Positions 37,294-46,238 of a stretch of DNA of 64,000 nt are shown here, piece after piece. This DNA comes from Verrucomicrobiota bacterium. GTDB taxonomy: Bacteria; Verrucomicrobiota; Verrucomicrobiia; JABWAM01. Every line of letters starts with the position of its first letter. Position 1 is the first letter of the stretch. The notes below the pieces were generated by a model. It did no database searches. It had not been told where the DNA came from and saw nothing but the letters and a program-made list of their open reading frames with translations. The stretch covers positions 35,360 through 99,359 of the forward strand of contig JAHFSY010000010.1 of assembly GCA_023269615.1 (NCBI GenBank), read 5' to 3'. A program made the position numbers and the translations under genes.

Positions 37294-37950
37294 TCAGAAA
37301 AAGCGCTGTGGGACCACGATGATGTCGCCGGGCTGGAGATCCACATCCTTCTTCTCGCCCTTGCTCTTCATCATTTCGGTGGCATTGACCTCGATCCTCT
37401 CCTCCTTGTCGTTCTTGATGCGGCTGATGACCACGCTGTCGGTCTTGGCGATATTGGTGAAGCCTTCCGCGCGGGCGATGGCCTGGAGCAGGGTCAGGCG
37501 CTCTTCGGGCGGGATTTCGTAACTGCCGGGCTTTTTCACCTCGCCCATCACGGAAATACGGCGCACGCTGTATTCCTTGACCATGGCGCTGACCTGTGGA
37601 TTTTTGATATAATCCTTTCCAAGCAACCCGGCGATGCGCGTTTCGACTTCAGAAACAAGCAGTCCAGCCACGGCAACCTTGCCAAGCAATGGAAAGGTGA
37701 TGTAGCCGGTCTGGGACACCTTGACATCGCGGGTGAGCTCCGGCTCCTGGAACACGGTGATGGAGATGGTGTCGAGGGGCGCGATCCGGTAGTCCTTGAG
37801 GGCGGACACGTCGGTCCCTGTGCGGGGTGTGGAAGCAGGTCGGTCCTGGGCAAAAACGCCTGAAAAAAGAAGCAGCGTCAGCAATGCGGGCAGCAGGAGG
37901 ACGCCAGCCTTGATACGGAAGACGGCAATCTGTGGCATCGAATGTCGCAT
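37294..37950 (-). CDS. Polysaccharide biosynthesis/export protein (Wza-like, SLBB)
   Basis: Exported protein of about 218 residues. The signal sequence IKAGVLLLPALLTLLLFSGV ends near AQDRPAS, with no lipobox cysteine. The poly-export domain DYRIAPLDTISITVFQEPEL is followed by a soluble-ligand-binding beta-grasp segment (SVRRISVMGEVKKPGSYEIP) and a C-terminal DLQPGDIIVVPQRFF. It is much shorter than full Wza, with only the polysaccharide-binding domain and one SLBB, and it has no C-terminal membrane helix. The adjacent barrel protein may provide the outer-membrane pore. In-frame reading extends far upstream; ATG 37950 or 37938 fits the signal peptide. Confidence 0.87.
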   Translation of the reverse strand: MRHSMPQIAVFRIKAGVLLLPALLTLLLFSGVFAQDRPASTPRTGTDVSALKDYRIAPLDTISITVFQEPELTRDVKVSQTGYITFPLLGKVAVAGLLVSEVETRIAGLLGKDYIKNPQVSAMVKEYSVRRISVMGEVKKPGSYEIPPEERLTLLQAIARAEGFTNIAKTDSVVISRIKNDKEERIEVNATEMMKSKGEKKDVDLQPGDIIVVPQRFF

Positions 37951-38046
37951 ACAGATGACATGATAAGACGAAAGAGGGCCGAATACAAGCGCAAGAAAGA
38001 TGATGTTCTCCGCAGATTTCTGGAGGGACTCTCCCCTCCCGACCAT

Positions 38047-38073
38047 CCAAACTCTTGCGAGTTCGGCTACGTT
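38047..38073. repeat. 27-bp inverted repeat, left copy
   Basis: Reads CCAAACTCTTGCGAGTTCGG onward. It is the exact reverse complement of 39497-39523. The two copies flank the outer-membrane barrel gene, and the left one ends a base before its stop codon. Confidence 0.85.
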
Positions 38074-38074
38074 T

Positions 38075-39343
38075 TCAGAACAAGACGCAGGTGCCGATCG
38101 AAATGCGATTGTTGAAATAATCGCCATTCGGGAGATTGGAATCGTTGTTTTGGTAGCGGTACACCACGTAGGCCATCCAGTATGGCTGGATCCTGAATGC
38201 AAATGAAGTGGCCACTGTGTGCAGGTCAACCGACTGTTTTACTCCGGCGGTTGCAAGATTGAATTCAGAACCTGAATAATCGTAATCAAGGGTGAGAGCC
38301 AGCTGGCGCACCTTGCTGTCGTTGGCAAACAGGGGGCCAAACTGGTAATCAAAACCGAACCCGGCGGTTGTGTTCACGTAGGTCTGTCCCGCCGTTGAAA
38401 TGGAAGTTTGCACGGCACGAGTGCCACGCACGGTACTCTTGAGGTCATCGTTGAACGTGTACAGCAACGACGCGCCGACCACCGGATTGTCCTGGTCGCT
38501 CACGTTGCGAATCGATGACATGCGATGCTCACCACCAACATCCACGCGTCCGGAGAGCTTGGGAGACAGGTCGCCGCGAACACCGACCTTGCCTTGGGCG
38601 TAATCCTGACGTCCGCCGCGGGTCACGTCAATGTGTCCTCCGTTGCCTTCGATAAAGAGATCGGCCTTGGCGAAAGCCTTGTAGAAGACGTTGAATCCCC
38701 CATCAATTTGCTGTGAGGCGAGCAAGGGAGCTGCACCGGGGACGTACAGATTGTGGTGGACATGGAATCCCAGCGCCAGCTTGTCGTCAATTTTTGTCTC
38801 CGTGCTGATGGTTCCATCGTTGCTTGTTTTTGGAGAACGGACGGTCAGTTCGTTGCCCCCAAGGATGAGTCCCCCACCCTTCACAAACGTCAGGTTGTCG
38901 GTAATGGTCAATTTGGTGATACCGATCGTGTACGTATTGATCAGGTAGGGCTTGTGCTCTTCACCATCGGACCGCGTCTGTTCAAAGTAGCGGCGAATGT
39001 TGACATCGTACCCGAGTTCCAGAAAATTCGTATCAGCACTTCCAAGCTTGTAGGCAAGGCCGGGGCTGGTAATGGACGCCCAGTCGTGGAGGCGCGCTCG
39101 CTCTGTCAAATAAACGTTGTCGTCGAACGTGAACTCCTCGTTACCCCGCAACTGGATGCTGCCGTACTCGGCGCGGGGACCGAAATTGAGGGGGCCCCAC
39201 AGACCCTTCTGGAGGGGACGGAAATTGGTTCCCCCCGTGTAGGTGGACTCAGCGGCATGGGAAATGACACCAGGCACGACAAGCGTCAGCATGACTGCAA
39301 GGGCTGGCCACATCCGTAAATAATGAAGGGGGGTTGTTTTCAT
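38075..39343 (-). CDS. Outer-membrane beta-barrel protein
   Basis: Exported protein of 422 residues. The signal peptide MWPALAVMLTLVVPGVISHAA is followed by alternating hydrophobic/polar strands rich in Tyr, Thr and Asn, ending in aromatic-rich strands (YWMAYVVYRYQNND, RISIGTCVLF), typical of barrels. The layout resembles BBP2-like proteins found next to exopolysaccharide export genes. It lies just upstream of the Wza-like and Wzc-like genes in the same direction. Together they may form the export channel. The start is ATG 39343; an ATG 12 bp upstream is the alternative. Confidence 0.78.
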   Translation of the reverse strand: MKTTPLHYLRMWPALAVMLTLVVPGVISHAAESTYTGGTNFRPLQKGLWGPLNFGPRAEYGSIQLRGNEEFTFDDNVYLTERARLHDWASITSPGLAYKLGSADTNFLELGYDVNIRRYFEQTRSDGEEHKPYLINTYTIGITKLTITDNLTFVKGGGLILGGNELTVRSPKTSNDGTISTETKIDDKLALGFHVHHNLYVPGAAPLLASQQIDGGFNVFYKAFAKADLFIEGNGGHIDVTRGGRQDYAQGKVGVRGDLSPKLSGRVDVGGEHRMSSIRNVSDQDNPVVGASLLYTFNDDLKSTVRGTRAVQTSISTAGQTYVNTTAGFGFDYQFGPLFANDSKVRQLALTLDYDYSGSEFNLATAGVKQSVDLHTVATSFAFRIQPYWMAYVVYRYQNNDSNLPNGDYFNNRISIGTCVLF

Positions 39344-39495
39344 AGGCAATTCCACAGGCTAAAAAGCAATCTCACCTTTTCTCACGTAAGTCATTGATTG
39401 TCAATGCGATTGCTCAATAATCCAATGGTGCTTTTTGTTACCATTTTTGGGGTTTGGGCGTCAATGCTATTATTGCGAAGCAGGGTGTGGAATAC

Positions 39496-39567
39496 AAACG
39501 TAGCCGAACTCGCAAGAGTTTGGCCCGGGTCGCACGGCCGCGCTCTTGCGAGCGCAGCTACATTCGG
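39496..39567. repeat. Imperfect palindrome with 27-bp inverted repeat partner
   Basis: Contains GTAGCCGAACTCGCAAGAG paired with CTCTTGCGAGCGCAGCTAC around a GC-rich loop (GGCCCGGGTCGCACGGCC). Its first 27 bp (39497-39523) repeat in inverse at 38047-38073. It occupies the 226-bp gap between the barrel gene and the cyclase gene, where no coding sequence is seen. Confidence 0.8.
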
Positions 39568-39569
39568 CA

Positions 39570-41657
39570 TCACTTGGCAACGGTAAAACCTTCCAGGGAG
39601 TAGATGCGAACGGGCTTCTGCTTGCCCTTGACGGTGACTTCGCTGAGGAACTTGGTGCGGAATTCGGGGCCAAGCCGCTCGGCGGTGGATTCGCTGATAA
39701 TGATGTCGGTGTCGAACTTGCGGGTCTCGGATTCGAGACGGGCACCCAGGTTGACCTCGTCGCCGATGACCGTGTAATTCTGGAGGCGGGAAGAGCCCAC
39801 GTTGCCGACGAGCATTTCGCCTGTATTGATGCCGACGCCCAGGTGCAGGTGGGGAATGCCTCGTTTTTCCCATTCCGCCCGCAGTTTTTCCATGACTGTG
39901 CGCATTTCGAGGGCTGCTGTTGCTGCGCGAACGGCATGGTCCTTCATCGTCACGGGAGCACCCCAGAAGGCCATGATCGCATCACCAATGTACTTGTCCA
40001 GGGTGCCGTCATGACGCGCGATGGCAACCGAGCAGACATCGAGCAATTCGTTCAAGATCGGCACCACGGTTTCGGGCTGATTTTTTTCACAAAACGTGGT
40101 GAAGCCACGGACGTCGGTGAAGAGCACGGTCAATTCCTTGCGCACGCCTCCCATTTGCACGGCGGCGGGATTTTTGAGAACCTCCTCCATGATGTTGGCG
40201 GAAAGGTATTTTTGGAATGTGCCTCGGAGGTGTCGTTTCTGGCGTTCCTCACCCATGAAGCGCAAGATTATGCCTGCGGTGAACGCCAGAAGAAAGCCGG
40301 CACCCGGGACGATCAATGGAACCACGATGCTCCTGCTTGAAAAAGCAAACCAGATTGCCACCACGAAGAACAGCAACGCGCCGATCGAAATCGACGAACT
40401 CAAGACTGCGGAGAATTTCTGGGTCGCCCACACCGCAAGCAAACTCAACGCAACCGTGAGCGCCGCGATCCACGGAAACGGCAGGAAGCATAAAAAATCC
40501 TCGGTCAGGATCGTATTCGCCACGTTGAGGTGACACTCGATCAATGCTGTTCCAGAATTGAGCGGCGTGGCGCCGAGATCAACACCCGTTGTCGTCTGGC
40601 CCACGAGAACAATCCCATCTTGGGCTGCATTCATGAAACGCTTGAGTGATTTAAAGTCCTCGGGGTCGCCCTTTCCACTCTTCAAATCCTCCTTCTCCCA
40701 ACCGATCACTCCAGCAAAGGAACTCGCCGCAAAATCACCGTTCGGCGTTTGAGGTGTCGGACGAACCGTCCCGCGAAAGTTCACCCACATCAGGAGGGCA
40801 TCGTTCTCCGTTTCAACTGGAATCCGGACCGGGACTCCGTTGGACTTTTTGAAAACAACCGAATTGCCATCAACCTTGACCTCCGCCAGCTCCACCTCGT
40901 GGTAGAGCATCACCGCCCGCATCGCCAGGGATGGAATCCAATAGTTGCCCTCGCGGATAAGGATCGGCATCCGGCGATGAACCCCATCGTCATCACGAGT
41001 GGCGTTAATGAGGCCGAAGTGGCTTCCCTCGGTAAACATAGACGCCGGAAGACTGATGTTTTTGTGTGGCTCAAGCTTGAGGTTCGGGCCCGCCGCACCC
41101 GGTTCGATCGGAATGGACTCGCCAGCAACCCAACTCAAATCCAACTTTGCGTCCTTCGTGAAATCCTGGGTTTCAAGATTCCCCGCCAAACAGATGGTGC
41201 CAGCCTGCTGAATGGCCTCCACAAATTTACGGTCACCCTCGATCTGCTCCGGCGTATCCGTCTTGGGCGATGTAAAAAGAACATCGTAGCCAACCACACG
41301 GGGATGGGGGGACAAGTTTGTAAATGTAGCCAGCATCTCGGCCTGTAAACCGCGGTGCCATGGGAAAGCTCCGAATGTCTTGTTGTCATTGTTGCCAATT
41401 CCCACCAGCGCGAGGTGGGGATAAATGTGGCTCGGTTGGTGCGTCGATGGATCGACCGACCATTGACGACGAAGTTTGAAACGCAGGTCGTAGATTCGAT
41501 CCTCAAACTGTTTGGCGAAGGGAGTCTGCCCCAGCACCAACGCCACCAGCGCGGCCACAGCCCCCACGATCAGGATTTTCATGCCCTGTGAAAGCGGCTT
41601 CCGCGCCTCGGATGCTGGCGCGGATTTGACTTCAGATTTCGGAGTGGGCTCAGCCAT
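39570..41657 (-). CDS. CHASE2-domain adenylate cyclase
   Basis: Membrane sensor of 695 residues. One N-terminal helix (about 27-47) precedes a periplasmic CHASE2 domain (about 55-385). Three helices (about 390-465) and a class III cyclase domain (about 490-695) follow. Catalytic marks are metal-binding Asp in TVLFTDVRGFT and DKYIGDAIMAFW, adenine-specifying Lys (KYIGD) and Asp (VIGDEVN), and transition-state Asn and Arg in VNLGARLES. These point to ATP rather than GTP as substrate. It follows the CHASE2 kinase gene by 39 bp. It presumably makes cAMP in response to a periplasmic signal. Confidence 0.9.
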   Translation of the reverse strand: MAEPTPKSEVKSAPASEARKPLSQGMKILIVGAVAALVALVLGQTPFAKQFEDRIYDLRFKLRRQWSVDPSTHQPSHIYPHLALVGIGNNDNKTFGAFPWHRGLQAEMLATFTNLSPHPRVVGYDVLFTSPKTDTPEQIEGDRKFVEAIQQAGTICLAGNLETQDFTKDAKLDLSWVAGESIPIEPGAAGPNLKLEPHKNISLPASMFTEGSHFGLINATRDDDGVHRRMPILIREGNYWIPSLAMRAVMLYHEVELAEVKVDGNSVVFKKSNGVPVRIPVETENDALLMWVNFRGTVRPTPQTPNGDFAASSFAGVIGWEKEDLKSGKGDPEDFKSLKRFMNAAQDGIVLVGQTTTGVDLGATPLNSGTALIECHLNVANTILTEDFLCFLPFPWIAALTVALSLLAVWATQKFSAVLSSSISIGALLFFVVAIWFAFSSRSIVVPLIVPGAGFLLAFTAGIILRFMGEERQKRHLRGTFQKYLSANIMEEVLKNPAAVQMGGVRKELTVLFTDVRGFTTFCEKNQPETVVPILNELLDVCSVAIARHDGTLDKYIGDAIMAFWGAPVTMKDHAVRAATAALEMRTVMEKLRAEWEKRGIPHLHLGVGINTGEMLVGNVGSSRLQNYTVIGDEVNLGARLESETRKFDTDIIISESTAERLGPEFRTKFLSEVTVKGKQKPVRIYSLEGFTVAK

Positions 41658-41696
41658 GGGTGGGTGTGAGTTAAGAATTTGTCGGCGCTCGTTTCA

Positions 41697-44693
41697 TCAT
41701 TGAGATGGTGGCGAAGCGGAGACGGGTGGTCCGTTCGTCTCCGTTGCACTGGATGGTGGTGCGTTGGTCTCGGTTGCTGCTGCGGGGGCCGTATCCGGCT
41801 CGGTCGCCGCTGCCGGGGGGGCATTGGTTTCCGTCACCGTCGCCGGTGGTGTGTTGGTCTCGGTCACGCTCACCGGGGGCGTGTTGGTTTCCGTGACGGT
41901 GGCCGGCGGCGCGTTCGTTTCGGTCACGGTCACGGGAGGCGCGTTGGTTTCGACCGGGGCTGGAACGACGACGGGTGCGGCGTTGGTTTTTGCCGGCTCA
42001 ACGGGCTTGGGCTTCTGTGGAATCTTTGGCGGAGGCATGACCACGGGCGTCTCCGCGGGCGGCGCCCGCATTTTCAGGAAATAGAAAATGCCGCCGCCGA
42101 CAAGCAGAAGCACGGGGACGCCGATCGCGATCCATTTGACCGCCCCACCCTTTTTCTGCGGCGCGGCGGGAGCAGGAGCCGCAGCTCCTCCTTCAGCAGG
42201 CGCAACCATCGTGGAGCCCTTTGCCTCGGGCAACACATCCGTGGCGGCGATGGATGAACCCATGTCGAGATCAATCGTCTCGAGCTTGATGCCATGCTTT
42301 TCGAGAACGACTTCGGCCTTTCGCGTGTCAAAGCCCAGTTCGGCGAAAGCCTTTTTGGTTTCGGCATCCACCGGGCAGCTTTCGAGCCATGGTTTCATGG
42401 CGGCGATGATTTCCTCGGCTGTCTGGAAACGCTCGTCGCGGTTCTTGGCACACATCTTCGCGATGAATTCATCCATCGCCTTCGTCACGTCCGGTGATGC
42501 GAGACCGACGGATGGAATCGGCTCGTTGAGGTGCGCCAGGCAGACCTCGGCCGACGATCCCTTGTCTCCATAGGGCACCCGGCCAGTCACCATCTGAAAA
42601 AAACTGATCCCCATCGAATACAGGTCGGCACGGTGGTCCACGTTCTTGGACTCGTTCACCTGCTCGGGACTCATGTAATGCGGCGAACCCATCACGGTGC
42701 CCGTCACGGTCATGGACTGGTTCTCGCTCGAGCGATCCTTGGCAAGGCCCAGGTCGGTGATTTTGAGACCCATCGCCGCGTTGAGCATCATGTTGTCGGG
42801 CTTGATGTCGCGATGGATCATGGTCTTGCCATGGATGTAGGCAAGTCCTTCGCATCCCTGCTTGAGCCAGTGGAACGCCAGCGAGAGAGGCAGCGGCTTC
42901 CCGTCCTTCACCACATCGCCCACGCTCATGCCTTCGATGAACTCCATGGCGATGAAATACTGGCCCTCGATCTGGTCGCATTCGTAGAGGCTCACGAGGT
43001 TTGGATGCACGAGGCCGCGCATCGTGTCGCCTTCCCGCAGGAAACGCTTCGTCGCATCCTCATCCTCAGAGAATTGCGGGTTCAGCACCTTCACCGCGCA
43101 ATAGACCTTCTTCGCCTTCTCGCGCCCGAGAAACACCGCGCCCATGCCGCCCTGCCCCAGCTTGCAGAGAAGATTGTATTTTCCAAAGCCGATGATCGGG
43201 CTGTCGTCGGGCAAGAGATCCGGAAGCATTTCAGAAAGATCCTGACCCGGGCGGCCGACCATGGTCTGACCGGAGGAGGCGCCGCGCAGGCGTTTCTTGA
43301 CCATGTCCGCCGAGACGTAACTCTGGAAGGCGTCGGTCATCTTCGCGCTGCGTTTTTCCACGCCCGTGAACTGCATCACCGCGCCGGCGCCGTACGCGAG
43401 CAGGAGTGCAAGCGGAGGAACGACGGCGGGCAGCCAGAAATTCATCGTGATGAAAAGCCCGATGACGGCCCCGAGGTAGATCAGCAGCATGCTGACGACG
43501 ATGATCGCGCTCTTGACCGCCGACAGTTTCTGGCTGGCCCACGAGGCGAGCAGGCTGAGAACGAGCGTAAGGAGAATGATCGCCCAGGGCGGGAGTTCGC
43601 GCAGAAAATCGCCGACCATGAGATTGTTGATGGCATTGAAGTGCGCGGCGATGAGAGGCGTCTTGGCATTGAGCGGCGTGGCGGTGATTGCCGCAAGCGA
43701 CTGGGCTGTGTGCCCGACCATGACGACACCCTCGTTGGCATATTTCAGCCCTTCATTCAATTCCTGCCGGTCCTTTTCACTGATCTTGCCGCTGGCCAGG
43801 TCGAGCAGCGACTGGGCCGGGGCGACGCTTAGGTTGCTTCCACCGATGTCGGCGCGATAATTGATCCTCATCTGCTGGTCACGATCAATCGGGATGCGCA
43901 TCTTCCATCCATCCGCGCGCTGCAGCAGGATTTCCTTGCCGGGCACAATCGCGACCTCTTTCATCTGCACCCCGTGAAAGAGCATCGCCGTGCGCAGGAC
44001 GATGGAGGGAACCCAATGATCCCCCTCGAGAAACAACAGCGGCACGCGGCGCGCCACACCATCCTCGTCACGATCCATGTTGATGAGACCGAAATGAGTA
44101 TCGTCATCACGAAAAGGCGCGGCGGGCGCCTGCAGCTCATGCTCCGGCTTGAACGAGGTGGCCTCGCCACCTTCCATGTTGAACACGCGCGACTTGAGCC
44201 ACTCATCGCGCGTCGCATCCGGCGGAGTGGGTTTGTCCTGCCTCTGTCCCCCGAGGCAGACACAGCCCAGGTCTTTCAAGACGGCGCCGAGATGGGCATC
44301 GCCTTTTTTGCCTTCCTCATCCTCCTTGGCGACGGGCAGCGTGATGTTGTAGGCGATTCCCGATGCCTGGAGGTTTTCGTTGGTGAACGCCGAAAGAAGC
44401 TGCGCGTGCAGGCTTCTTGACCATGGCCAGGGATTGGTCTGGAGATCCGAATCACTGATGGCGATAAAGACGAGATCTTTGTGGACGAAATCGTTCACCT
44501 TCCGCCATCGGAAGCGCATGTCGAGCGTGCGCAGCTCCAGCCCCTTCATGAACCCGATCATGCCAAGGCCGACCGACACCAGCGCGCTCAGCACCCCCAC
44601 GAGGACGATGCGGACAAACAAAGCCTTGTTGAACTTCGATTTGGAAGGCGCAGCCACGCAATAGGATATGCAGGAAATCCGCACCCCTGACAA
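41697..44693 (-). CDS. CHASE2-domain Ser/Thr protein kinase with repetitive C-terminal tail
   Basis: Protein of up to 998 residues. An N-terminal helix, CHASE2 sensor (about 60-330) and membrane helices (about 365-450) precede a cytoplasmic Hanks-type kinase (about 505-770). Kinase motifs are LGQGGMGAVFLGR, AVKVL (Lys), MIHRDIKPDNMML, DLG instead of DFG in ITDLGLAKD, and SPHYMSPEQ. A later helix (AIGVPVLLLVGGGIFYF, about 850-870) is followed by Pro-rich sequence and eight 10-residue ETNAPP-type repeats, which would lie outside the cytoplasm. The longest frame begins TTG at 44693; GTG at 44657 is an equally good start. Confidence 0.9.
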   Translation of the reverse strand: MSGVRISCISYCVAAPSKSKFNKALFVRIVLVGVLSALVSVGLGMIGFMKGLELRTLDMRFRWRKVNDFVHKDLVFIAISDSDLQTNPWPWSRSLHAQLLSAFTNENLQASGIAYNITLPVAKEDEEGKKGDAHLGAVLKDLGCVCLGGQRQDKPTPPDATRDEWLKSRVFNMEGGEATSFKPEHELQAPAAPFRDDDTHFGLINMDRDEDGVARRVPLLFLEGDHWVPSIVLRTAMLFHGVQMKEVAIVPGKEILLQRADGWKMRIPIDRDQQMRINYRADIGGSNLSVAPAQSLLDLASGKISEKDRQELNEGLKYANEGVVMVGHTAQSLAAITATPLNAKTPLIAAHFNAINNLMVGDFLRELPPWAIILLTLVLSLLASWASQKLSAVKSAIIVVSMLLIYLGAVIGLFITMNFWLPAVVPPLALLLAYGAGAVMQFTGVEKRSAKMTDAFQSYVSADMVKKRLRGASSGQTMVGRPGQDLSEMLPDLLPDDSPIIGFGKYNLLCKLGQGGMGAVFLGREKAKKVYCAVKVLNPQFSEDEDATKRFLREGDTMRGLVHPNLVSLYECDQIEGQYFIAMEFIEGMSVGDVVKDGKPLPLSLAFHWLKQGCEGLAYIHGKTMIHRDIKPDNMMLNAAMGLKITDLGLAKDRSSENQSMTVTGTVMGSPHYMSPEQVNESKNVDHRADLYSMGISFFQMVTGRVPYGDKGSSAEVCLAHLNEPIPSVGLASPDVTKAMDEFIAKMCAKNRDERFQTAEEIIAAMKPWLESCPVDAETKKAFAELGFDTRKAEVVLEKHGIKLETIDLDMGSSIAATDVLPEAKGSTMVAPAEGGAAAPAPAAPQKKGGAVKWIAIGVPVLLLVGGGIFYFLKMRAPPAETPVVMPPPKIPQKPKPVEPAKTNAAPVVVPAPVETNAPPVTVTETNAPPATVTETNTPPVSVTETNTPPATVTETNAPPAAATEPDTAPAAATETNAPPSSATETNGPPVSASPPSQ
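41718..41957 (-). repeat. Eight-unit 30-bp coding repeat in the kinase tail
   Basis: Translates into eight consecutive 10-residue units of consensus VTETNAPPAT (variants: N to D, A to T or G, P to A, V to A or P). It covers residues about 913-992 of the kinase, with exact 30-nt spacing and no gaps. Confidence 0.85.
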
Positions 44694-44713
44694 GTTTCAT
44701 CTCTGAAGACGGA

Positions 44714-44790
44714 CACGACGGCCCGCGCTACGCCGCAGGCTTTCCGACTACGCCAGAGCGCTTCGTCGCGACGGCGAGCGGCGAGGCGAG
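44714..44790. repeat. GC-rich repeat-like segment between two signalling genes
   Basis: The 111-bp gap between the kinase and receiver-cyclase genes contains CCCGCGCTACGCCGCAGGC, which matches the segment inserted in family A copy 1 near 8951-8970. GCGACGGCGAGCGGCGAGGC follows it. No gene is seen. Confidence 0.5.
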
Positions 44791-44804
44791 AGCGTATCCC
44801 TCCG

Positions 44805-46175
44805 TTATCGCCGACCCTTCAGCACATACACCCGCATCTCGCCCTTGCCTTTGACCTCGATGTTGCCCCGATCCTCAAGGTCGAATGTGTCCTTCAGGAG
44901 TTCATAGGTGGCAGAGCTCACCTGGATGGCTCCAAGCGGGGCATTGCTCTCCATGCGGCTGGCGACATTGACAGTGTCACCCCACAAGTCGTAAATGAAT
45001 TTGCTGCTGCCGATGACGCCGGCCACCACGGGCCCGCTGTTGATGCCGATCCGCATCGTGAGGGGCTCCCCGTCGGCCGACTGAAAATTCCGGATCGCAC
45101 TCCGCATTTCAATCGCGAGGTCGGCCACGACCTCGGCGTGGTCCTCACGCGCGATCGGCAACCCACCCACCACCATGTAGTTGTCCCCGATGGTCTTGAT
45201 CTTCTCAAGGCCGCGCTTTGATGTGATGTGGTCGAACACCGTGAAAATCTTGTTCAGCATCCCGACCAGTTCGGACGGGGAGAGACGCGTCGAAAGCTGC
45301 GTGAAATTCGCGATGTCGGCAAAGAGGACGGTCACGCCGGCAAAATTGTCGGCAATGGTCTTCTCGTGCAGCTTCAATCTCTCCGCAATGGGCTTGGGCA
45401 GCACGTTCAACAGCAACCGCTCGGATTTCTCCTGCTCGATCTCCAGCTTCTTCAATGTTTCCCGCTCGTGGTCGCGCAACATCTTCTTTTCAAGGCATGC
45501 CCCGATCCGGGCCCGCAACAGCACGGGATCAAAGGGCTTGGAGAGATAATCCTCCGCCCCGCCCTCGATGCAGCGGATCACGCTCTCCATCTCGTCGAGC
45601 GCTGAAATCATGATCACGGGAATGTGGCGAAGGTGGTCGTCCGACTTCATGACCTGCAACGCCTCGTATCCATTCATCTCCGGCATGAGAATATCGAGAA
45701 GCACCAGGTCGTAATGTCCCTTGTGCAGTTTCTCCAGGGCAAGACGCCCATTTTCAGCGGTTGAAACCGTGTAGCCCTGTTTTTCGAGACGTCTCACAAA
45801 AAGATCGCGGTTGGTGGCGTCGTCATCCACCAGCAGCAGATGCCCCTTGCCGGTCCCGGGCGCGCCATCGGAAGCGCATCCCTTCTCCGTCATGGCGCCA
45901 AGCGCGCCACGCGTGGCGGCATAAAGCTTCGATCCACTCCGCGCATCAACCCCCTCCATCTGGGAAGGCGTGAGATTGTCATGAATGATCGCAAGCAGGT
46001 TCTTCGCGGCATCGTGAATCTTCCCGAGGTCGGGCAGCATTTCCTTCTGCCCCTTCTCCGCAGCATCCTCCTGCAACATTTCGCTGTACCCAATGATCTG
46101 GTTCAGCGGCGTGCGCAGGTCGTGGCGCAAACGCGCAAGGAATTCATGCTGGCTGGATGCCCAAGGTTCGCTCAT
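44805..46175 (-). CDS. HisKA - receiver - adenylate cyclase protein
   Basis: Cytoplasmic protein of 456 residues without membrane segments. An N-terminal HisKA-like dimerisation helix has [20 protein letters not shown] (His18), but no HATPase domain follows. A receiver domain (about 112-230) has the DDD pocket at 117-119, phosphoacceptor D161 in LLDILMPEMNG and Lys in LSKPFDP. The class III cyclase domain (about 270-456) has D287, D331, Lys in KIKTIGD, Asp in LWGDTVN and the Asn/Arg pair in VNVASRMES, the adenylate type. The orphan HisKA could be phosphorylated by a neighbouring kinase or serve only for docking. Confidence 0.9.
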   Translation of the reverse strand: MSEPWASSQHEFLARLRHDLRTPLNQIIGYSEMLQEDAAEKGQKEMLPDLGKIHDAAKNLLAIIHDNLTPSQMEGVDARSGSKLYAATRGALGAMTEKGCASDGAPGTGKGHLLLVDDDATNRDLFVRRLEKQGYTVSTAENGRLALEKLHKGHYDLVLLDILMPEMNGYEALQVMKSDDHLRHIPVIMISALDEMESVIRCIEGGAEDYLSKPFDPVLLRARIGACLEKKMLRDHERETLKKLEIEQEKSERLLLNVLPKPIAERLKLHEKTIADNFAGVTVLFADIANFTQLSTRLSPSELVGMLNKIFTVFDHITSKRGLEKIKTIGDNYMVVGGLPIAREDHAEVVADLAIEMRSAIRNFQSADGEPLTMRIGINSGPVVAGVIGSSKFIYDLWGDTVNVASRMESNAPLGAIQVSSATYELLKDTFDLEDRGNIEVKGKGEMRVYVLKGRR

Positions 46176-46238
46176 GGCCGCGAATTGTCATGGGTGGGAA
46201 GGCGCGCGTCAATCCGGATGTCGGCGCGCGCAGTCCGA

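Noticed and set aside
42531..43832. Open frame of 433 codons on the plus strand
   Set aside because: Antisense to the CHASE2 kinase gene; composition follows the GC-rich opposite strand.
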